Below are positions 1 to 8,845 of a DNA stretch of 36,757 nt, piece by piece. Each line of letters opens with the position of its first letter. Position 1 is the stretch's first letter. The translations under genes and the position numbers were made by a program. The stretch is from Pseudomonadota bacterium (GTDB taxonomy: Bacteria; Pseudomonadota; Alphaproteobacteria; Rhizobiales; Rhizobiaceae), in contig JAEWHN010000263.1 of the NCBI GenBank assembly GCA_023387775.1, positions 1 through 36,757 of the forward strand. The letters are read 5' to 3'. The notes beneath the pieces are model-generated. The model saw only the letters and a list, made by a program, of their open reading frames with translations, was not told the DNA's origin and did not search any database.

Positions 1-227
1 CGTTCGTCCAGTCCCGTGCCTATCGACCCGCCGATGAGGCCGCCTGCCATCGCAGTGATGATGGTCGCCGCAACCCTGCCCTTGCCGGCCCCTGCCTCGC
101 CCGACGCAAAACCGCCGGATGCCGCGCCGGCGGCTGATCCCCTGGTGCTGTTCAGGCCGACCGTGCTACAGCCCGAAATTGCAAGCAATCCGCCCGCGAG
201 TGCGATGCCAATTCTCACGCCTGCCAC
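1..227 (-). CDS. Glycine-zipper surface lipoprotein, 5' part only
   Basis: The reading frame enters from a GTG at 227 and leaves the window at base 1, so only about 75 residues are present. It begins with a short hydrophobic stretch ending in a lipobox (LAISGC), which predicts signal peptidase II cleavage and a lipid-anchored envelope protein. A Gly/Ala-rich region follows, then MAGGLIGGSIGTGLDE, a typical glycine-zipper segment of 17-kDa surface-antigen or SlyB-like lipoproteins. AGGGGA lies a suitable distance upstream of the GTG. An in-frame GTG at 218 would give the more usual 16-residue signal and is an alternative start. The gene lies downstream of feuQ on the same strand with a 103-bp gap that holds no other gene. 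Function beyond being an envelope lipoprotein cannot be stated. Confidence 0.6.
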   Translation of the reverse strand, partial: MAGVRIGIALAGGLLAISGCSTVGLNSTRGSAAGAASGGFASGEAGAGKGRVAATIITAMAGGLIGGSIGTGLDE

Positions 228-330
228 CAATTCGAAATTCCCCTAACCGATCAAAGGCTTGCAAGGTCTGCGATAGGACCGATATTTGGCCGAAATTTGG
301 CCAACCAGCCTCTGCCGCCACAATACTTCT

Positions 331-1706
331 CTATTGTACTCGGCGTAGCTGGACAATCGCTTTCAGCCCCCCAAGCGACGAGCGCTCCAGCATCAGCCGG
401 CCGCCGTATTCGTTGACCAGTTCGGCCACGATCGCCAGGCCCAGCCCTGTTCCGGGCTTCGTCTCGTCAAGCCGCTTGCCGCGTCTCAGGGCCTCGCGGG
501 CCTTTTCCTCGGGAATGCCGGGCCCATCATCCTCGATCACCAGCGAGAATTCAACGGAAGCCGGGGCTTGCTGGCCAATCTGCGTCACGGAAAGGCGGAC
601 GTTTCCGTCAGCCCACTTCATTGCATTTTCGAGCAGGTTGCCGACGATCTCCTCGAGGTCCTCACGTTCGCCACCGAAAACGATTTCGGCCGGCGGCGCG
701 ACTAGGGACAGGTTGATACCCGGGTTCAGCTTCGCCATCACCCTCACCATCCGCTGGAGCACGGGAGTGACAGGCGTCCTGAACACGACGCTGTCCCGCT
801 GCGCGGCCACTCTGGCACGGCGCAAATAATGCTCCACCTGGCTCTGCATCGCAGCAGCCTGGTCGGCGATCAGCTTGCCCTTCTCGCCGCCGATTGCGCG
901 TCCTTCGTTCAGGAGCACGGCAAGCGGCGTCTTCAGTGAATGAGCCAGGTTCCCTACCTGGGTTCGCGAGCGCTCGATGATGCGCCGGTTGTTGTCAATC
1001 AATGCGTTGGTTTCATTGGCCAGCGGTTCGATTTCGACCGGGAATTTGCCGTCGAGGCGCTGCGCGCGGCCCTCGCGCACCATGGCCAGGGCCTCCCGCA
1101 CGCGGCCGAGCGGCCGCAGGCCGAGCAGAATCGCAATCGCGTTGATCGCGATCATGCCAACGCCAAACATCGACAGATAGGTGAACAGGCGCTTGTCGAA
1201 AGCCCCGATTTCCTTTTCCAGTTCGCTGCGATTGCCCATCACGCGAAAGCGGGCAATCCTGTTCTTGGCATCGAGAACGAATTCGTTCTCCAACACCTCT
1301 ATCTCCTCGCCGGAGATGCCCTGCATTCTGTAGTTGCGTTGAAATGATGCATTGAACGGCACTTCCGAGACCTGGGGAGAGGGTATGGTCTCGGTCATCG
1401 ACAGCGAGCGCAGCGTGCCGCTCAGTCCGGGCGACACCGGCTCCACCGCCCAGTACCAGCCGGATTCGGGTTCCGAAAATCGCAGATCGCCCAGATCGGG
1501 TCCGCCGGTCAGGACCCCGGTTCCGACACGCCCACAGAACCGATCAGATTGAAAAGATGCGCCGAAAGCAGGCTCTCGAAGCCCCTCTCGCTCGCCTGCC
1601 GGTAGAGTGTCGCAATCACCGTATAGATGACGATGAGCGCCACCACCGCCCACACCGTGGAAAAGGCGATGACGCGAAATGCCACCGATCGTGGGCCGAA
1701 ATTCAT
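331..1706 (-). CDS. feuQ: FeuQ-like sensor histidine kinase, interrupted by a one-base frameshift
   Basis: This is a membrane sensor kinase that would phosphorylate the adjacent FeuP-like regulator. The N-terminus starts at ATG 1706 (MNFGPRSVAFRV) and has a transmembrane helix at about residues 10-32. That frame stops at 1509, and the rest of the protein continues in another frame from about 1515. One extra C in the C4 run at 1515-1518 would join them (SEPG-VLTGGPDLGDLRF) into a 458-aa kinase of normal size. After the junction come a periplasmic sensor region, a second membrane helix (GVGMIAINAIAILLG), HAMP, the H-box (NLAHSLKTPL), the N-box (NLLENAMKWA) and G-boxes (DDGPGIP, GTGLGLAIV). A start at 1713 in the second frame would give a non-family, non-membrane N-terminus and is not believed. 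Either the base is missing from the sequence or the gene is truly broken. FeuPQ in rhizobia responds to envelope or osmotic conditions and controls cyclic glucan export; that role is family knowledge. Confidence 0.8.
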
Positions 1707-1752
1707 CTCGCAATCCTGCGGTCTAGGCGGCCGGCGAGCATCTGCCGCACCT

Positions 1753-2418
1753 TCACTGAGCAGGCTCGCGTATGCGGTATCCCATGCCTCGGACCGTCTC
1801 GATCATGTCCACGCCCATCTTCTTGCGAAGCCGGCCGACGAAAACCTCGATCGTGTTGGAGTCCCGGTCGAAGTCCTGGTCATAGAGATGCTCTACCAAT
1901 TCGGAACGCGACACCACATCGCCCATGTGGTGCATGAGATAGGCAAGCAGGCGAAACTCATGTGAGGTGAGCTTCAGCGGCACGCCGTCCACATCGGCCT
2001 TGGAGGCCCTGGTGTCCAGCCGCAGCGGACCGCACGAAAGTTCCGACGAAGCGTGGCCGGCAGCACGGCGAATAAGTGCGCGAACACGCGCCAGCACTTC
2101 TTCGATGTGGTACGGCTTGGTCACGTAGTCGTCGGCCCCGGCATCGATACCGGCGACCTTGTCGCTCCACCGGTCGCGGGCCGTCAGGATCAGAACCGGC
2201 ATCTTCCGGCCGTCGCGGCGCCACCGCTCCACCACGCTTATCCCGTCCATGTGAGGCAACCCGATGTCGAGCACCACAGCATCGTAAGGCTCGGTGTCGC
2301 CGAGGAAATGCCCTTCTTCGCCGTCGAAAGCCCTATCGACTACATAACCGGCATCGCTCAAAGCCTCGGAAAGCTGCCGGTTCAGTTCCTTGTCATCTTC
2401 AACGACCAGTATCCGCAT
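1753..2418 (-). CDS. feuP: FeuP-like OmpR/PhoB-family response regulator
   Basis: A 221-aa response regulator. The receiver domain covers about residues 1-115, with the acidic pocket ED at 8-9, the phosphoacceptor D51 (VVLDIGLPHMDG) and the conserved lysine K101 (VTKPYH). A winged-helix DNA-binding domain occupies about 125-218 (LTSHEFRLLAYL, DSNTIEVFVGRLRKKMG, ETVRGMGYRI). The sequence is very close to how I remember rhizobial FeuP proteins. The kinase gene starts 46 bp downstream on the same strand, and a small exported protein gene lies 80 bp upstream, so the three look like one operon. A full phosphorelay would need the kinase to be intact, which the sequence as given does not show. Confidence 0.88.
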   Translation of the reverse strand: MRILVVEDDKELNRQLSEALSDAGYVVDRAFDGEEGHFLGDTEPYDAVVLDIGLPHMDGISVVERWRRDGRKMPVLILTARDRWSDKVAGIDAGADDYVTKPYHIEEVLARVRALIRRAAGHASSELSCGPLRLDTRASKADVDGVPLKLTSHEFRLLAYLMHHMGDVVSRSELVEHLYDQDFDRDSNTIEVFVGRLRKKMGVDMIETVRGMGYRIREPAQ

Positions 2419-2498
2419 TCAATTATTTTTCCGTCACCCCAAAAACAGGCAAAGCATCAGATCAATTCTTGTCTCATGCGAATCGCCGCACGCCTGTG

Positions 2499-2795
2499 TC
2501 AATTCTGTGGCACCACGAATTCAGACCGGCGGGGGCGTTGCCCATCTTTCCCTGGGACGAGCACGACAATCACGCAGACAGACTGCCCTCCCTGTGTGGC
2601 GGCGCTAGCCTTGGCAAGCGTGCCGCCATTCTGGGCAGCGACCTGCTGGCCGATGGCATAGCAATCGGCGGCGGCAATGAAGAAGCTTTCATCGCCCTGT
2701 CCCGCAGCCGGCGCCGCAACAGATTGCGACGCGACGAGGCCTGACAGGCAAAACGCCAGGGCGGCAGACCGGAATCGGGAGCGGGTCATAATCAT
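2499..2795 (-). CDS. feuN: Small periplasmic protein, candidate FeuN (negative regulator of FeuQ)
   Basis: An exported protein of 98 aa (96 aa from the second ATG at 2789). It has a basic start, a hydrophobic core (SAALAFCLSGLVAS) and an AxA-type signal peptidase I site near SVAA. The mature part is short (AADCYAIGQQVAAQNGG, VCVIVVLVPGKDGQRPRRS) and holds two cysteines. Upstream in-frame codons back to 2930 look non-coding, so I place the start at one of the two closely spaced ATGs; no strong ribosome site separates them. In Sinorhizobium meliloti a small periplasmic protein, FeuN, is encoded next to feuPQ and restrains the kinase. Position, size and export signal match, so the name is given on context. 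A PepSY-like fold is possible but not shown. Confidence 0.6.
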   Translation of the reverse strand: MIMTRSRFRSAALAFCLSGLVASQSVAAPAAGQGDESFFIAAADCYAIGQQVAAQNGGTLAKASAATQGGQSVCVIVVLVPGKDGQRPRRSEFVVPQN

Positions 2796-2936
2796 GATCG
2801 TCGTTTTAGGAGATGGCTGCTGAACGCGAAATGAACATAGATCAGCAGCTAATCCGCGAGCCTGCAAGCCCCATCGGCTCCCCTGGGGAAAGCCAAGCGG
2901 CGCGGGGGCAGTTACGCAACGATAACGCATTCTAGA

Positions 2937-5900
2937 TCAGTGCCATACGGCGACCAGAGGAAGCCCCCAACCAGCCGCGACACTCAACTGCCTGACCTTT
3001 ATACTGACCTCGGCCGCGCCGCCTCCCAGGTCAGCGTGCATCATTGCAGCCGGATACACCCATCGGGGCTCAGATACCGTGAGGGTGCGGACCGTCTCGC
3101 CATCTGCAACCGCAATATCGATTCGATATTCCTCTCGCTCCTCTCCCAAGGGAATTTCGCTGGCATCCCAGTCATCCGCATGGCTTCTTCCCCGTCGAAT
3201 CCATGAAATTGCGAGGTCACCGTTTCTCTTCCGCTGCGCCCTCAAATGCACCGGCGACAGAGGCAGGCGTGCACGTATCCCTCCCGATGCCTGGACCGTG
3301 GCAAATCTGGCATCCGAAAATTCGGCACCGGCCGGCCCCACGCGCCAGTTCAGCAAAAGGCCGATCTCCGAGGCCCGCAGCCCCGCGGGCCGTACCGCCT
3401 CGTCAAGGAGAACAAAACTCGAGCCAACAGGGGCACCTGCCTCCGTCGCGTCGCCGGTTCCAAGCTGGCCGCGCAGCAGCGTCTGCAAGCGCCAGATGTC
3501 CGGGCCGATTTCCTCCGCATCCTGGAATTGGATCACCTCCCAGGCGCCATTCGCCGACCTGATCGCGGCGGCATTCGCGCCATTGAGAAGTTGCAGGCGG
3601 CTCACGCTCGAAAGCTCGGCATCGAACATCTCCACAATAATCGAATGGCGCCGGTCGAGCCGGCCCTCGTGCCCCTGGGGCAGAACGTCCACCAGACGCC
3701 CCATACTTGCAGGCTGGGCTATCGCACCGCGTTGAGCAAAGCCGGTGTCCTCGGGCGAAGCAAAAAGCAGCTGGCTTTTCCAGGTCTTCTGCCAAACGGC
3801 AGCCCTGAACTGATCTTGCGGCTCGCTCTCGCCCGGACCTGAGGGAAGGTCCAGAAACTCTACATGCGGCTGGCCAACCATGATGGGAGCAGCGGGCCTC
3901 GGCACGATTTGCGCAGGGTGCCAGCCGCTCGGTGACGAACGCACGATCTGCTTGGCAGCAACCTTGCGAACAAGCCCGTCCTCGATTTCCGTCACCATGA
4001 ATTCGGAGTTCGCGCCAGTTCCGGCCAGGCGGATCACCTTGCCCGGTGCTACATCCACGTTGGGTGAGGTAACGGCGAAGCTGACGCTTTCGCGCTCGGC
4101 CCATACCCGCCGCATCCAGTCGTCCAGAAGCGCTTTTGCCTCCGCGCTTTCCAGCACGCCCGGAAATGAAATCACCTGCTGGCGACTTCCGGGTGAGCCT
4201 TGACGAACCGAGCGGACAGTTCCTGCCTGATATTCCATAAACGGATCGCGGAAAGCGAGAATACCTTCCGCCGGCAGTTGGTGGTCCGGCATTCGAACCG
4301 TCTCCACCACCGCGTTCCGGCCGTCATAGACGAGGTCGGTGATTTCGAGCGGCCCGCCGTTGCGCCTTGCTCGGCTTCGAAAGACCAGCCGGTCAGCCTC
4401 CTCATGCACCGCGATGTCAAACAGCTCGACCAGCGGCTCCAGCGCGGCCCGCGCCGAAGTCGGGTCTGCGATCACATAACCCTGCACGGTACCGTCGACT
4501 TCGATGGTGTCGGCCGGCGGCAGGCCGTGGTCCGCAAGGATAGCGTCGATCAGCGCCGCGACGGAAGGATTGTCCAGCCTGCCATTCAGCCAGTGGCCGC
4601 GGCTCCAGTTGTCGCCGTCGGACCAGACATCCTTGCGCAATGGAAAGGCCGGATAGGGCCTTGCATCCCACGCCCAAAGATAGATGCGCTCCGGGTCCAC
4701 CATCCTGCCGCCGTAAAGCGGCGAGAGCGGATTGTTTTCTTCCTTGAAACCCGCGTCGTCCTGACGCCAACGCCGCGCATGCGCGTCCAGGAACCGCTGC
4801 TGTGCAAGGTCGCAGCGACCGCCGTTCGAGAAATACGGGATCGCGTTTTCGACCGACTTCGGGTCCGGAAAGACGTTAGGCTGGTTCGGCCCCTTGTCCA
4901 CTGCGGGGCAGCCAAGTTCGGTAAACCAGATCGGCTTTGAACAAGGCACCCATGCCGTCGGGTTCTCAACCTCCTGCCCGCCAACACGATTGAAATGCCT
5001 GTTGCTCCACCAGCCGACCAGGTCCTTGTAGCGATAGACCCAGGGCTTGCCGTGGCTGCCATCGGTTATCGGCGCGCGTTCGCGGCGCAGGCGCGCATCG
5101 GGCGAAGGATAGTACCATTCGTATCCCTCGCCGCCCGCGATGGCACGGCCCAGGCCCGCGGCATCATAGGGTCCATGAAAACCGTCCGGGTTCACGCCGG
5201 AATAGTCCTCGTCGCGCCAGTCCGACAGCGGCATGTAGTTGTCCATGCCAACGGCGTCGATCGCTGGATGGGCCCACAATTCATCGAGATGGAAATAGAC
5301 ATCCCCGCTGCCGTCGGCAGGTTGATGGCCGAAATACTCGCTCCAGTCCGCGGCGTAGGTGATCGCGGTGTCGGCCCCGGATATCACCCGCACATCGGCT
5401 GCCAGCGCACACAGGGCCTCCACGAATGGAAAGGCATCATTCTGGTCGCGCAGCGTCGTCAGGCCCCGCAGCTCGGTCCCGATCACGAATGCATCGACGC
5501 CGCCGGCGGCTGCCGCGAGATGCGCAAAATGCATAAGGAAGCGCCGGTATCCCCAGTCGTCCGCCGGGCCCGTGAACCTTACGCCGTCGGAGGTTGGCGT
5601 AAATTGGGTGCGCAGCGCGCTGCCGCAGAAGGCCGCCACCTGCGCCCGCGCGGCCGTCGTCCGGTCGGTGCTGCCAGGGCGCATCGGTGCGGGGAAGCAG
5701 GTGATCCGCCCCCGCCAGGGATAGGCCGCCTGCGCCGCCTCGCCATAGGGGTCTGGCAGCGTGTTGCCAGCCGCAATGTCCATCATGACGAACGGGTAGA
5801 GCGTCACCTTCAGCCCGCGCGCCTTGATCTCGCGGATTGCCGCGATGATGCTCCGGTCCGATGGCGTGCCGCCATAGGCCGGCCCGTCGCCCGACCACGA

Positions 5901-6836
5901 CACGACCTCCGCTGCTCCCCTGCCGAGGCCCGACGAGCTCCAGCCTTCCGAGAGGCCCGAAGCCGTTCGGCTGGTTACCATCGGGCGTATCCGGCACTCT
6001 CCCGCCCGCAGATCGTCGCCGAACCATGTGGTGATCAGCGCGACATGCTCGAGGTTGGGGCAAAGCATCTGCAACTCGTCGAGCGACGCTGCGAGATTGG
6101 TGCCGGCATGCAGAACGTGGCGGTTTGCGGCGCTGCTGTCGCCGGGCCGCCTCTGCTGGGTGATAAGGCGCGGCGACAGGCCATACTCCGTCGCCCCCGG
6201 TATGAGACACACCGCCCGCACTTGCCGGGCTGTTTCGCCGACGGGCCTCAGCACCTCGAACTGGAACTGTGGGATCCGGTTGCCATAGTCGCCAAGCGCG
6301 AAGCGCTCGAACACCACATAGGCCAGGCCGCGATAGGCCGGCGCATTGCCGGCCCCCTGCTTCGCCTCGATCAGCGGATCGACCGGCTGGTCCTCGCTTC
6401 CCCGATAGACCCTCACTTCGAAGTCGTTCCGGTCGATCTCCCTGCCGTCCGCCCAGATGCGCCTAACCCCGGCGATCTCCCCTTCGCACAAGGCGAAGGC
6501 GACATTGGCGAAATAGGAATATTCGGTCACGCGCGGCCCGCCACCCTTGGAGCCTTGCCGCCTGGTGGTGCTCGCCTCCTCGAAGCGCGTAGCCCAGATC
6601 AGCGTGCCGCCTATGCGGGCGCTGCCATAGACGCGCGGGATCGACGCCCCCTCCTCGGCGGTGAAGGGCCTCGCGCCAGTCAGGCGCGGTCCCTCGACAT
6701 GGCGAGTGCTGTCGATCAGCGCGCGGTCTATGGCGTAGCCGGCAATCGCTCCGACCGCCGAACCGATCGCGCTTCCCACTGGGCCGAGCACGCCGCCAAG
6801 CACCGCGCCGGCAGCCTGCAGCAAAATGGTAGCCAT
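2937..6836 (-). CDS. GTA baseplate megatron protein (RcGTA gp15 homologue)
   Basis: At 1299 aa this is the largest gene and the last of the GTA cluster. In RcGTA, gp15 forms the tip of the tail baseplate and contacts the recipient cell. The N-terminus holds Gly/Ala-rich hydrophobic segments (LLQAAGAVLGGVLGPVG) followed by the family signature PRVYGSARIGGTLIWATR. The middle (about residues 420-760) reads as the GTA TIM-barrel, glycoside-hydrolase-like domain, with FVIGTELRGL, AVGMDNYMPLSDWRDEDYS and KPIWFTELGCPAVDKG. The acidic residues in the first and last of these resemble the catalytic pair of such barrels. The C-terminal third matches the phage-tail-3 type hub region. It starts 15 bp after the gp14 stop. 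The long opposite-strand reading frame over its 3' half is a shadow. Family assignment is strong; any sugar-cleaving activity is inference. Confidence 0.92.
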   Translation of the reverse strand: MATILLQAAGAVLGGVLGPVGSAIGSAVGAIAGYAIDRALIDSTRHVEGPRLTGARPFTAEEGASIPRVYGSARIGGTLIWATRFEEASTTRRQGSKGGGPRVTEYSYFANVAFALCEGEIAGVRRIWADGREIDRNDFEVRVYRGSEDQPVDPLIEAKQGAGNAPAYRGLAYVVFERFALGDYGNRIPQFQFEVLRPVGETARQVRAVCLIPGATEYGLSPRLITQQRRPGDSSAANRHVLHAGTNLAASLDELQMLCPNLEHVALITTWFGDDLRAGECRIRPMVTSRTASGLSEGWSSSGLGRGAAEVVSWSGDGPAYGGTPSDRSIIAAIREIKARGLKVTLYPFVMMDIAAGNTLPDPYGEAAQAAYPWRGRITCFPAPMRPGSTDRTTAARAQVAAFCGSALRTQFTPTSDGVRFTGPADDWGYRRFLMHFAHLAAAAGGVDAFVIGTELRGLTTLRDQNDAFPFVEALCALAADVRVISGADTAITYAADWSEYFGHQPADGSGDVYFHLDELWAHPAIDAVGMDNYMPLSDWRDEDYSGVNPDGFHGPYDAAGLGRAIAGGEGYEWYYPSPDARLRRERAPITDGSHGKPWVYRYKDLVGWWSNRHFNRVGGQEVENPTAWVPCSKPIWFTELGCPAVDKGPNQPNVFPDPKSVENAIPYFSNGGRCDLAQQRFLDAHARRWRQDDAGFKEENNPLSPLYGGRMVDPERIYLWAWDARPYPAFPLRKDVWSDGDNWSRGHWLNGRLDNPSVAALIDAILADHGLPPADTIEVDGTVQGYVIADPTSARAALEPLVELFDIAVHEEADRLVFRSRARRNGGPLEITDLVYDGRNAVVETVRMPDHQLPAEGILAFRDPFMEYQAGTVRSVRQGSPGSRQQVISFPGVLESAEAKALLDDWMRRVWAERESVSFAVTSPNVDVAPGKVIRLAGTGANSEFMVTEIEDGLVRKVAAKQIVRSSPSGWHPAQIVPRPAAPIMVGQPHVEFLDLPSGPGESEPQDQFRAAVWQKTWKSQLLFASPEDTGFAQRGAIAQPASMGRLVDVLPQGHEGRLDRRHSIIVEMFDAELSSVSRLQLLNGANAAAIRSANGAWEVIQFQDAEEIGPDIWRLQTLLRGQLGTGDATEAGAPVGSSFVLLDEAVRPAGLRASEIGLLLNWRVGPAGAEFSDARFATVQASGGIRARLPLSPVHLRAQRKRNGDLAISWIRRGRSHADDWDASEIPLGEEREEYRIDIAVADGETVRTLTVSEPRWVYPAAMMHADLGGGAAEVSIKVRQLSVAAGWGLPLVAVWH

Positions 6837-6851
6837 CGGGGCCTCCGGGTT

Positions 6852-7310
6852 TCAGCGGGGTTGCGGTTTGTCGGGAAAGGCGAAGGCGCCGGCAAGGCGG
6901 CTTCGCCATTGCGGCACCAGCGCCGAAGCGACCACCGCATGCCCCTGATAGGCATGGATAAATCGCTCCGGCGCGATCATGATCGCAGCATGCTTGGCGG
7001 GCAGATGCGGACGCCAGCGAAACAGAACCAGGTCGCCGGCAGACAGCCGGTCGAACGGCTTTTCCGCGCAGTGCCTCCGCGCCGCCTCAAGCATCAGGTC
7101 CTGCCCACCCGCCTCGGCCCAGTCGGGCGCATAATGCGCCGGCTGCTCGGGCTCGTTTCCATAGACCGCACGCCAGACGCCCAGCACAAGGCCCAGGCAA
7201 TCGCAGCCCACGCCCTTGCGCCTGCCCTGATGCCTATAGGGCGTACCGAGCCACGACATGGTTTCCGTCACGATCAGCGGCGCCACAGAGTCCGGTTGCT
7301 GGTCGCTCAT
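6852..7310 (-). CDS. GTA NlpC/P60 cell-wall peptidase (RcGTA gp14 homologue)
   Basis: A 152-aa NlpC/P60-family cysteine peptidase. In GTAs and phages this tail-associated enzyme cuts cell-wall peptides so DNA can enter the recipient. The active-site motif is GVGCDCLGLVLG, with C38 as the expected nucleophile and C36 beside it. H106 (PAKHAAIMI) is the expected catalytic histidine, and H118 (FIHAYQG) lies in the following strand. The start is the ATG at 7310, which overlaps the gp13 stop as ATGA. Reading further upstream gives an Arg-rich stretch that is gp13 in another frame. There is no signal peptide, which fits delivery by the particle rather than export. Confidence 0.92.
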   Translation of the reverse strand: MSDQQPDSVAPLIVTETMSWLGTPYRHQGRRKGVGCDCLGLVLGVWRAVYGNEPEQPAHYAPDWAEAGGQDLMLEAARRHCAEKPFDRLSAGDLVLFRWRPHLPAKHAAIMIAPERFIHAYQGHAVVASALVPQWRSRLAGAFAFPDKPQPR

Positions 7311-8197
7311 GGCACGATCGGTTTCCCGTCGAACTGGCCACCCTCGACGACATAGCCGTAGGCGGCGTCGTTGCCCGGCAGGTGGGGGAAGCCTTGAAAA
7401 TTCACGGCATTCGAGAACTTTGCCTTGCACGTCGCAAAGCTCTTGTCACAGCCCGCCGTGATCGAAACCGTGTCGCCAGCACGTATTTCCGGCCCCACAG
7501 CCGGCCTGAGGGTCAGGACGACGCCTCGCCTATCCCGGCGATGGTCGACGATGCGCTCGCTGCGTCCGGAACGCGCGCCGCTCGTCCAGACCATCACGCC
7601 ATGGGAAAACCAGCCCGGCGCGAACGCCTCGAGGCCGGAAACGACGACGGCGCCATCCTCCTCGTGGGAAGAGACGGCACCCGTTCCCGAATAACCCTCG
7701 CGGTCCAGCGCGAAACGGCACCGCCGGTCACCCAGCTCCGCGTCGCAGGCACGGCCGACATAGCGTCCGTGGGGTTGTTCCAGAGCCCGGGTCAGGCTTT
7801 CCAGTTCGGCCACAAACCGCTGGTCGCTGCGCGTGATCTTCCCGATGGTTGCCGTGCGCACCAGGACGAACTGCTCGGGCCGGCGCCAATTGACCAGAAG
7901 CGTCTCTAGCCTGGCGTTGTCATAGAGGCCGGCGGCGATGTCCTCGTCGCTTATGTTCGCCGAAGACAGCGCTCCTTCAACATCTGCCGTGTCGACCGCC
8001 AGCCCCAGCGTCTCGCGCGCCTCGCTGGCGCTGAATCCGGTCTCGGGCTCGAAGGTCAGACCGTCGACTGTCAACGCACGGTCATGGTCGGTGTAGCCGC
8101 TGGCCGCACCGTCCGCCCTGGTCAGGCGCCAGCAGTGACAGACCGTAGTGACCTCCCGCGACAAGTGATCGGCCAAAGCCTGCGGGTAAGCGCTCAA
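7307..8197 (-). CDS. GTA baseplate hub protein (DUF2163, RcGTA gp13 homologue)
   Basis: A 296-aa protein of the DUF2163 / phage BR0599 family. It is a hub component of the GTA baseplate linking the distal tail protein to the megatron. The N-terminus (LADHLSREVTTVCHCWRLTR, then DHDRALTVDGLTFEP) is typical of DUF2163. The C-terminal quarter has GCDKSFATCKAKFSNAVNFQG, the cysteine-bearing signature of the BR0599 domain, which in RcGTA has been linked to metal or cluster binding. It starts with TTG at 8197, overlapping the gp12 stop in a TTGA arrangement, so translation is probably coupled. Confidence 0.9.
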   Translation of the reverse strand: MSAYPQALADHLSREVTTVCHCWRLTRADGAASGYTDHDRALTVDGLTFEPETGFSASEARETLGLAVDTADVEGALSSANISDEDIAAGLYDNARLETLLVNWRRPEQFVLVRTATIGKITRSDQRFVAELESLTRALEQPHGRYVGRACDAELGDRRCRFALDREGYSGTGAVSSHEEDGAVVVSGLEAFAPGWFSHGVMVWTSGARSGRSERIVDHRRDRRGVVLTLRPAVGPEIRAGDTVSITAGCDKSFATCKAKFSNAVNFQGFPHLPGNDAAYGYVVEGGQFDGKPIVP

Positions 8198-8838
8198 AGC
8201 AGAACCTCCACCAGCGGGATCGACGGGATCTGCCCGGCCTTGAATGCAGTCAGGCTCATCGACATGCGTTCGCTGTCGAAGCGCACCGGCACATCGAATT
8301 CATAGCCGGCAGTCACTTCCGCATTCAGGGCAGGAACCGCATCCGGCGCGAACACGATCTCGCCGCTGGCATCGAGCGAGAAGTCGGCCGTGGTCGCCTC
8401 CACGCCGTCGACGGCGACTTTCAGCGTCGAGGCCACCGGCTTCGAAATCAGCCGCTCATACGCGTCCTCGCCGGTCCCATAGCGTTTCACCAGTTTGAAC
8501 CGGCTTGTGGTCCCGTCGCCCGACCCCAGCAGTTGGTCATGCGGCGAAGGCGCCTGCTCGGGCCGGCACGACTTCATGTCGAAAGGGTCGCGAAAGCGGA
8601 ATGCGTGAAGCGAGCCGCGGCGTGCCTCGAAGAAGACCAGCACGTCATGCAGGTCCTCCAGCGTCCTCACACCGGTCCCGGCATCGTAGTAGCGGCGCGA
8701 TTGCGAAAACCGCGCATTGCGCTTCTCCCGACCCGAAGTCAGGGAAACGATCTCGTTGCGCCGCTCCGGCCCGCCGGTAGCACCGAAGGAAACCGCGAGC
8801 GGAAACCGCACCTCGTGAAAACTGGCAAGTTCGAACAT
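8194..8838 (-). CDS. GTA distal tail protein (DUF2460, RcGTA gp12 homologue)
   Basis: A 214-aa DUF2460 protein. The beginning (FHEVRFPLAVSFGATGGPER) is the family signature. It continues with RRYYDAGTGVRTLEDLHDVL and FRFRDPFDMKS, also conserved in DUF2460 proteins. In RcGTA this protein forms the ring joining the tail tube to the baseplate. The start is ATG 8838, 7 bp after the tape-measure stop. In-frame sequence further upstream belongs to gp11 read in another frame. It overlaps gp13 by four bases. Confidence 0.92.
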   Translation of the reverse strand: MFELASFHEVRFPLAVSFGATGGPERRNEIVSLTSGREKRNARFSQSRRYYDAGTGVRTLEDLHDVLVFFEARRGSLHAFRFRDPFDMKSCRPEQAPSPHDQLLGSGDGTTSRFKLVKRYGTGEDAYERLISKPVASTLKVAVDGVEATTADFSLDASGEIVFAPDAVPALNAEVTAGYEFDVPVRFDSERMSMSLTAFKAGQIPSIPLVEVLL

Positions 8839-8845
8839 GCGCCCC

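Noticed and set aside
284..337. Direct repeat ATTTGGCC (two copies) and a 6-bp inverted repeat at the feuQ 3' end
   Set aside because: They are too short, and nothing nearby suggests a mobile element; the inverted repeat overlaps the stop codon and has no U-tract.
331..1713. Starting feuQ at 1713 in the downstream frame
   Set aside because: The first 65 residues would be a non-membrane, Arg/Gly-rich shadow, while the other frame has a typical FeuQ membrane helix.
2876..2894. Possible hairpin between the GTA cluster and feuN as a GTA terminator
   Set aside because: The pairing leaves almost no loop and no U-tract follows on the minus strand.
4995..7355. A 786-aa plus-strand open frame opposite gp15 and gp14
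   Set aside because: It lies wholly over well-supported genes on the other strand, is rich in Arg/His/Gly as expected for a GC-rich shadow, and shows no family motifs.
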